Shown: positions 58,699 to 64,000 of the stretch, in pieces | Numbering within the stretch: position 1 is the stretch's first letter | Layout of the letters: each line of letters begins with the position of its first letter | Assembly (NCBI GenBank): GCA_041906145.1 | Contig: JAYRJU010000001.1 | Coordinates: 558,001 to 622,000 of the forward strand | Direction: 5' to 3' | Origin: SHVO01 sp041906145 | Lineage (GTDB): Bacteria > Pseudomonadota > Alphaproteobacteria > Rhodospirillales > Rhodospirillaceae | DNA length: 64,000 nucleotides | The notes under the pieces: generated by a model | Told to the model about the DNA's origin: nothing | What the model saw: only the letters and a program-made list of their open reading frames with translations | Databases searched by the model: none | Program-made: the position numbers and the translations under genes

Positions 58699-59970
58699 TT
58701 AAGGACCTAAACTATCTACATGCCCAGCTTCATCGTGCTCGTCGTGCGCCTCAGCCCAGATTTCATGGGAATCGATGAGCAGCTTCACGACCGCGCGGGA
58801 TGCGGCGGATCGCGCGATGATCTCGCCGCGGCGGGCATCATTCGCCTGCTTTTGGATAAAGAGAACGTCCGCGAGATCGATCGCGCCGAGCTGGTGACCG
58901 CGGTCGGTGCGCTGGGCCGCGCTTGAGGCGCTGCGCGCCGACGCTGCTGCGCTCGTCCAGGAGGCAATGCGGGTGCGCACATCCGCGGCATCGGCATCGG
59001 CCGTGGCCTGGATTTCCCGCTTCACCACATCACGCTCAAACCCGGCCGCGCTCGCTTGCGCCGAGGCCTTCGACGCCGCGGCGCGGCGGTGGCTGAATCC
59101 GAGCGGGATCGAGAGCTGTACGCCCACGCCGTTCTCAAGGCCGCCTCTCTCGCGGAAGGTGCGTATTCCCACCGTCGGATCGGGGATGCGGTCCGCTTGG
59201 GTGCGGCGGGCAACAAGAGAGAGGCGCTCGGCCTCGTTCTCGGCGGCGCGGATTTCGTGACTACGCGCGATCACGAGATCACGCAGGCGATCGACGCCCG
59301 CGAAAGGCATTTCCGGCGCCGGCAAGCGGGGAGGCTCGACGGTCAGGGGTATTTCCGGAAATGTCGCCGCGAGCGTCACGCGCGCCTTCTCAAGCATGGC
59401 GCGCGAATCAGCGACCTGGGATTCCACAAACGTTTGGGCGGCCACCGCCTGATCGAGATCGAGCGGGGCGGCGTCCTTCAAACCCGCGCGGCGGCGGACG
59501 GCCTCCGTCGCGGTCTTCTGCATCTCCAGCGCCTGCTGATCGCTTGTGAGCAAGTCGCCGGCTTCGAGCCAATCATGCCAGAGCTGCGACAGAAGCAGCG
59601 CGGCCTGATGACGCGTGTCCTCACGTTCATTCTCAGCCACTTCTACGCCAAGCGCGCCGGCCTTGCGGTCGAGGCTGCCCTTCCAGGGTAAGCGGACCCC
59701 ACGGGACAACATGACGTCGGTTTCCTTGAAACGCCCTTCACGCTCCACGTCACGGCGGACATAAGATCCGGACAGAATAAATTCGTAGGGGCCGGCGCGG
59801 AGCATGTCGCGGTCGGCCAAGGCCGCTTCGACGCGCGCGCGCGCGGCGGCCACACCGGGATAAGCGTTGAGTGCGGCGGCAACCTGCTCGTCAACCGGAA
59901 AGCCCGCGGGCAACGACTGCGCCTGGGCCGAGGCCGCAAATAAAACGCCAATTGCAATCAGAAGCCTCAC
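58699..59970 (-). CDS. Outer-membrane efflux protein (TolC/CzcC family) of the RND operon
   Basis: 423 aa from a GTG at 59970 (GGGAGG five bases upstream). Signal peptide RLLIAIGVLFAASAQA, then the two OEP repeats with long coiled coils (RHQAALLLSQLWHDWLEAGD; AERLSLVARRTQADRIPDPT) that form the outer-membrane channel. The C-terminus is His/Asp-rich (HDEHDEAGH). It forms a tripartite pump with the RND permease and the adaptor upstream; its start overlaps the DUF3240-like gene (GTGA). Confidence 0.88.
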   Translation of the reverse strand: MRLLIAIGVLFAASAQAQSLPAGFPVDEQVAAALNAYPGVAAARARVEAALADRDMLRAGPYEFILSGSYVRRDVEREGRFKETDVMLSRGVRLPWKGSLDRKAGALGVEVAENEREDTRHQAALLLSQLWHDWLEAGDLLTSDQQALEMQKTATEAVRRRAGLKDAAPLDLDQAVAAQTFVESQVADSRAMLEKARVTLAATFPEIPLTVEPPRLPAPEMPFAGVDRLRDLVIARSHEIRAAENEAERLSLVARRTQADRIPDPTVGIRTFRERGGLENGVGVQLSIPLGFSHRRAAASKASAQASAAGFERDVVKREIQATADADAADVRTRIASWTSAAASARSASSAAQRTDRGHQLGAIDLADVLFIQKQANDARRGEIIARSAASRAVVKLLIDSHEIWAEAHDEHDEAGHVDSLGP

Positions 59971-60266
59971 GCGATCCTCCCATGGGACAGCACCGGAACC
60001 GCCATCCACCGCACCGGATGGGCCCTGCGCGCCGCGGCGACGGCGCCGGTCAACGCCGCGATGCGATCGCGCGTGGTCAAGACTTCGACGGCGGCGCGCA
60101 TGAGCATGCCGGTCACCTGCTCGCCGACCTTGGCGTCGCTAAAATCGCGGCCGTGCACGACTTCCTGCCGCACGTGAATGGGAAGACGGGTTTCGGCGCG
60201 CAAACACTGAGCGATAGCGTCGGCTTCCGACGCCGCGCAATGAAAAGTGAGCACTATCTCATCCAT
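59967..60266 (-). CDS. DUF3240-like small protein of the metal efflux operon
   Basis: 99 aa from ATG 60266, overlapping the end of the RND gene by eight bases. The content (MDEIVLTFHCAASEADAIAQ, EVVHGRDFSDAKVGEQVTG, MRAAVEVLTTRDRIAALTGA) fits the DUF3240 proteins that accompany CzcCBA-type pumps; they are ferredoxin-like and may bind metal. No signal peptide. Its stop overlaps the efflux channel start. Confidence 0.7.
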   Translation of the reverse strand: MDEIVLTFHCAASEADAIAQCLRAETRLPIHVRQEVVHGRDFSDAKVGEQVTGMLMRAAVEVLTTRDRIAALTGAVAAARRAHPVRWMAVPVLSHGRIA

Positions 60267-63200
60267 GGGTCGGCACAATCTCATCTTCCGGGTTGCTGAT
60301 CACATCCTCGGGCCCTTCACCGAAGCGCGCGAAAAGGATGGGCAGAAGCACGAGGGTCAGGAGCGTTGACGTAATAAGCCCGCCAATCACCACGATCGCC
60401 AAAGGACGCTGAATCTCGGACCCGGGGCCAGTGGCAAGCAGCAGCGGCACAAGACCGAAGGCGGTGATGCAGGCAGTCATAAGCACCGGACGCAGACGCC
60501 GCTCGGCGCCGAGTTTCACCGTTTCCATCATGCCGCGGCCTTCAGCGCGCAACTGCAGGAAGTAGGCCACCATCACCAAGCCGTTGAGCACGGCGATGCC
60601 GAGCAGCGCGATGAACCCGACCGAGGCCGGCACCGAGAGATATTGGCCTGAGACCCACAGGGAAATGATGCCGCCGACCATCGCGAACGGAATGTTGACG
60701 AGAATGAGGGACGACGCGCGCAGCGAACGAAGCGTCAAGTAAAGCACGCAAAAGATCAGGCCGAGCGCCACGGGGATCACAAGCAGGAGACGGGCCGCAG
60801 CACGCTGCTGGTTTTCGAACTGACCGCCCCAGACCATGGAATAGCCCTGCGGCAATTTTACCTTCGCCGCCACAGCGGCCTTGGCGTCATCCACATAGCC
60901 GACGAGATCGCGGCCGGAGACAAAGGCCTGGACCAAAGCGTAGCGCAGGCCGTTTTCGTGGTTCAGGCGCACTGGTCCTTCGACTTTCTGAATGCGCGCC
61001 ATGTCGCTCAGCCGGGCGAGCGTGCCCTGGGGCGTACGAAGCTGAACGTCGGAAAAAAGCTCGTGATTATCTCGGATTTCATCGCCGCCGCGCACGACGA
61101 CCGGTACGCGCGCTTGGCCTTCGATGATGACGCCCGCGCCAACACCATCCACTTGCGCACGCAATGCGTCGACCAGCGTGTCGAACGGCATGCCGTAACG
61201 GCCGGCCGCCGCACGATCGAGATCAAGTTGCAGATAATCCAAAGTGTCGTTGGCGGCGGTCATGACCTCCGCCGCCCCCCGGACCTCAGACAAAACGGTT
61301 TGGATCTGACCGGCGAGATCGGAAAGCACGGCGTTGTCCGGACCAAATATCTTCACCGCCAAGTCGCCGCGTGCACCAGTGAGCATCTCCGAGACGCGCA
61401 TCTCGATGGGTTGGGTGAACGACGCCTCCATGCCCGGGATCGTCTCCATGACCTTGCGAAGCTCGTCGGTAATGAACTCCTTGTCGCCGCGCCATTCGTT
61501 CGTCGGCTTCAGAACCATGAAAACATCGGTTTCATTGAAGCCCATCGGATCGAGCCCGAGTTCATCGGAGCCCATGCGCGAAACGATTTGTTCGACCTCG
61601 GGAACCGCCGACTTGATGGCGCGCTGCACGGCGAGATCGGTATGCACCGACGCGCCGAGGTTCACGGACGGAAGTTTGATCGTCTGCATGACGATGCTGC
61701 CTTCATCCATAGACGGCATGAAGGTTTTACCCACCATCAGATAGGCCCCAATCGCGGCCACCAAACCGATGGCGGAGACGGCGTAGACAACGCGGGTATT
61801 GGCGAACGAGCGGTCCAGGAGCTTCTTGTACGCGGGCGCAATCTTGCGCATCAGCCACGGCTCGCCGTGCCCGCCGGTCAATGCATATGACGAAAGCACG
61901 GGCACAAGGGTGAGAGCGATCACAAGGGAGCCGACCAGCGCGAAGACGATGGTCAAGGCGACGGGCGAGAACAATTTTCCTTCAAGCCCCTCCAGAGTGA
62001 GCAGCGGCAGGAACACCAGGGCAATGATCGCGATGCCGGCCGAGACCGGCACGATCACTTCCGTCACCGCCCGGAAAACCACGTTCAGGCGGGGATGCTC
62101 CCCCTTATGTTCGTGGGTCAGGCGCTCGACAACGTTCTCCACGACGACAACGGCGCCGTCCACGAGCATGCCGATGGCGATCGCAAGTCCGCCAAGGCTC
62201 ATGAGGTTCGCGGAAAGACCAGCGCCGCCCATGACGAGAAAAGTGATAAGCGCGGCCATGGGCAAAGTCGTCGCGACGATAGCCGCGGCGCGCCAATCGC
62301 CAAGAAAAAGGATCAGGAGAGTGACGACGAGAACTGTGGCCTCGATCAGCGCGTGCTCAACGGTCGAGACGGCGCGTTCGATGAGGTCGGACCGGTCATA
62401 GAACACCTTCAACGTGGTGCCTGGCGGCAGGGTCGGCTCGAGATCCTTGATTCGCGCGCGCAGGCCATCCACCACTTGCCGCGCGTCGGTGCCGCGGAGC
62501 GATACGACCAATCCCTCGACGACCTCGCCCTTGCCGTCCATCGTGACGGCGCCATAGCGCGTCAGACTGTTCACGCCAACGCTCGCCACGTCCCCCAGAC
62601 GAATTAGCGCGCCGTCGCGCGCCGCCAATACCATGTTCTCAAGATCGGCGGCGGATTGTGCCGCGCCGACCGCGCGAACGATCAATGACTCCTCGCCCTC
62701 ATTGAGGCGGCCTGCGCCGTCATTGCGATTGCCGCGTTCGACGGCATCGCGGAGTTCGCCGTAAGTCAGGCCTGTGTTCGCAAGAGCGGCGGGATCGGGT
62801 CTGATCTCGTAGGTTTTGACTAAGCCGCCAAGTGCGTTCAGGTCGGCCACACCAGGTACGGTGCGCAAGGCAGGCCGGATCGTCCAATCGAGAAGGGTTC
62901 GCTTTTCGGTCAGGCTTAGAGGCCCCTCGACGGAAAACATGAACATTTCCGAAAGCGGGGTGGAGGCCGGCGCGAGCCCGCCGTCGACGACGCTGGGCAA
63001 ACTGCCCATCACGCCTGCGAGGCGTTCACTCACCTGGGAGCGCGCCCAATAGATATCCGTACCGTCCGTAAAATCGATCGTAATGTCGGCGATGGCATAC
63101 TTGGCCATCGAGCGCAGCACCGTTTGCCGCGGGATACCGAGCATCTCCATTTCGATCGGCGCGATAACGCGCGTTTCAACTTCCTCCGGGGTCATACCCG

Positions 63201-63360
63201 GCGCCTTCAGGATGATCTTCACCTGGGTCTGCGCAATATCTGGATAGGCGTCGACCGGAAGCCTTAGAAAAGACCAGAGTCCCAACCCAGCCACGATCAC
63301 AGTGAGCAGAAGGACAAACAGTCGCGACGAGAGCGAGAGTTCGACAAGACGACGCAGCAT
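60259..63360 (-). CDS. Heavy-metal RND efflux permease (CzcA/CusA family)
   Basis: 1033-aa inner-membrane proton-driven pump with 12 helices and two large periplasmic loops. Opening MLRRLVELSLSSRLFVLLLT, porter segments (LPVDAYPDIAQTQVKIILKA; APGMTPEEVETRVIAPIEME), and transmembrane helix 4, IAIGMLVDGAVVVVENVVER, with its key Asp are all HME-RND features. The metal cannot be decided by eye. Sits between the adaptor and DUF3240 genes, six bases after the adaptor stop. Confidence 0.93.
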   Translation of the reverse strand: MLRRLVELSLSSRLFVLLLTVIVAGLGLWSFLRLPVDAYPDIAQTQVKIILKAPGMTPEEVETRVIAPIEMEMLGIPRQTVLRSMAKYAIADITIDFTDGTDIYWARSQVSERLAGVMGSLPSVVDGGLAPASTPLSEMFMFSVEGPLSLTEKRTLLDWTIRPALRTVPGVADLNALGGLVKTYEIRPDPAALANTGLTYGELRDAVERGNRNDGAGRLNEGEESLIVRAVGAAQSAADLENMVLAARDGALIRLGDVASVGVNSLTRYGAVTMDGKGEVVEGLVVSLRGTDARQVVDGLRARIKDLEPTLPPGTTLKVFYDRSDLIERAVSTVEHALIEATVLVVTLLILFLGDWRAAAIVATTLPMAALITFLVMGGAGLSANLMSLGGLAIAIGMLVDGAVVVVENVVERLTHEHKGEHPRLNVVFRAVTEVIVPVSAGIAIIALVFLPLLTLEGLEGKLFSPVALTIVFALVGSLVIALTLVPVLSSYALTGGHGEPWLMRKIAPAYKKLLDRSFANTRVVYAVSAIGLVAAIGAYLMVGKTFMPSMDEGSIVMQTIKLPSVNLGASVHTDLAVQRAIKSAVPEVEQIVSRMGSDELGLDPMGFNETDVFMVLKPTNEWRGDKEFITDELRKVMETIPGMEASFTQPIEMRVSEMLTGARGDLAVKIFGPDNAVLSDLAGQIQTVLSEVRGAAEVMTAANDTLDYLQLDLDRAAAGRYGMPFDTLVDALRAQVDGVGAGVIIEGQARVPVVVRGGDEIRDNHELFSDVQLRTPQGTLARLSDMARIQKVEGPVRLNHENGLRYALVQAFVSGRDLVGYVDDAKAAVAAKVKLPQGYSMVWGGQFENQQRAAARLLLVIPVALGLIFCVLYLTLRSLRASSLILVNIPFAMVGGIISLWVSGQYLSVPASVGFIALLGIAVLNGLVMVAYFLQLRAEGRGMMETVKLGAERRLRPVLMTACITAFGLVPLLLATGPGSEIQRPLAIVVIGGLITSTLLTLVLLPILFARFGEGPEDVISNPEDEIVPTHG

Positions 63361-63366
63361 GAGCCC

Positions 63367-64000
63367 CTACTTCGCGAGCGCGAGAGATTTCAGTTCACTG
63401 AGGCTGCTGACCGCGACGTTTTCACCGGCTTTGAGCCCGGACAAAATCACGATCTGCGCGCCCGCCGCAGTACTGGCTTCGACTTTACGCACGAGCACGC
63501 CACCCTCCGCACGAACAAACACAAATGTGCCGTCACCCAACTCAGTGACAGCCGCGCGCGGAATGCTGACAGCCTCTGTTTTCGAATTCGCATAGACCGC
63601 CGCTGAAGCGGTGCGGCCCGCGACAAGTTCCGTCCCCTTGGCGACCGCGGCCTTCAACGCCGCCGAGCGGGTCTCGGGGTTCAGCACCTTACCGACCGAC
63701 GTCACCTTGGCTTCGATCTTCCCGTCCACAACAACGCGCATGCCCGGTTCAATCTTTCCGATCAAGCGTTCAGGCACTTGCGCTTGCACCTCGTAGCGGT
63801 CGATCGCATCGACAACAAAGGCCGGCGCCATGCCGTCGACGGGCGCGCCGGTTTCAAGCCTCGCCGCAGCCACTACGCCATCCAAGGGCGCGCTCAACGT
63901 GTAAGTGCCCTTCACGCCATCGGCGTTGACGGCGGCGAGCATACGGGATTTTTCATCCACCTCGGCGCGCGCCTGCTGATGCACGGCTTCGGCTTCTTCC
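63367..64000 (-). CDS. RND periplasmic adaptor (CzcB/CusB-like), 5' end outside window
   Basis: The last 211 or so residues of a membrane-fusion protein are visible. Coiled-coil end (AEVDEKSRMLAAVNADGVKG), lipoyl/barrel segments (YTLSAPLDGVVAAARLETGA; VQAQVPERLIGKIEPGMRVV) and C-terminal barrel (GLKAGENVAVSSLSELKSLA) are as expected. It connects the RND permease to the outer-membrane channel. Confidence 0.88.
   Translation of the reverse strand, partial: EEAEAVHQQARAEVDEKSRMLAAVNADGVKGTYTLSAPLDGVVAAARLETGAPVDGMAPAFVVDAIDRYEVQAQVPERLIGKIEPGMRVVVDGKIEAKVTSVGKVLNPETRSAALKAAVAKGTELVAGRTASAAVYANSKTEAVSIPRAAVTELGDGTFVFVRAEGGVLVRKVEASTAAGAQIVILSGLKAGENVAVSSLSELKSLALAK

Noticed and set aside
1..64000. 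CRISPR array
   Set aside because: I saw no regularly spaced direct repeats and no cas genes anywhere in the window.

Overview
The window is a high-GC chromosome segment from an alphaproteobacterium. The grounds are an RpoE/ChrR-type sigma/anti-sigma pair driving a cyclopropane-fatty-acid-synthase/DUF1365/flavin-oxidoreductase operon, a Rhizobiales-like palindromic repeat, and the overall gene content. I cannot fix the genus.

Layout. (1) 1-4311: a lipid-modification operon (flavin oxidoreductase, DUF1365, CFA-synthase-like methyltransferase) diverges from rpoE-chrR; two candidate ECF promoters with the same architecture sit back to back between them. (2) 4330-7203: small hypothetical genes, an EamA transporter and a cold-shock protein. 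(3) 7414-11106: a sulfide/persulfide-handling cluster (TauE/SafE exporter, DUF442 phosphatase-like protein, two YeeE/YedE halves, MBL-fold persulfide-dioxygenase-like protein, cytochrome c) with a divergent DUF2892 gene. (4) 11123-17984: housekeeping genes guaA, rsmB, guaB, rlmE and ppx, then tRNA-Gln(CTG).

(5) 17939-44511: about 26.5 kb of accessory DNA inserted at the 3' end of tRNA-Gln. A 47-bp copy of the tRNA 3' half recurs at 29971-30017 and an 18-bp piece at 44494-44511, so there appear to be two islands in tandem. Island 1 carries Vsr, a 5-methylcytosine methyltransferase and an Eco29kI-like GIY-YIG restriction enzyme, an AvcD-like antiphage deaminase with a small overlapping partner gene, AlpA/HTH regulators, a tyrosine integrase, an exported S1/P1 nuclease and several small membrane proteins. 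Island 2 carries serine-recombinase remnants near both ends, HigBA, a type I restriction-modification locus whose hsdM has an in-frame stop codon and which is flanked by HEPN and GIY-YIG genes, a SpoVG-like protein with a conserved companion, and a tightly overlapping three-gene operon (GIY-YIG-like, YaaA/DUF6884-like, small His/Cys protein) that I consider the best candidate for an undescribed defence module.

(6) 44590-64000: chromosome again. It holds DUF1993, a DUF6010-DUF3703 fusion, a previously easy-to-miss 59-aa metallothionein-like Cys-rich protein, an AraC regulator, two tandem paralogous TonB-dependent receptors, a soluble double-PAS chemoreceptor, an exported methyltransferase-like protein, a degenerate sensor kinase with a lipoprotein, a Sel1-repeat protein, a scar of decayed genes (LivF fragment, amidohydrolase, polysaccharide deacetylase), and a heavy-metal RND efflux operon running off the right edge.

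The islands concentrate restriction-modification, nucleotide-depletion and toxin-antitoxin functions, which is the usual make-up of a defence island; the flanking chromosome is mostly stress response (singlet oxygen/lipid, sulfide, metals) and purine synthesis. All functional calls come from reading protein motifs by eye, without database searches.
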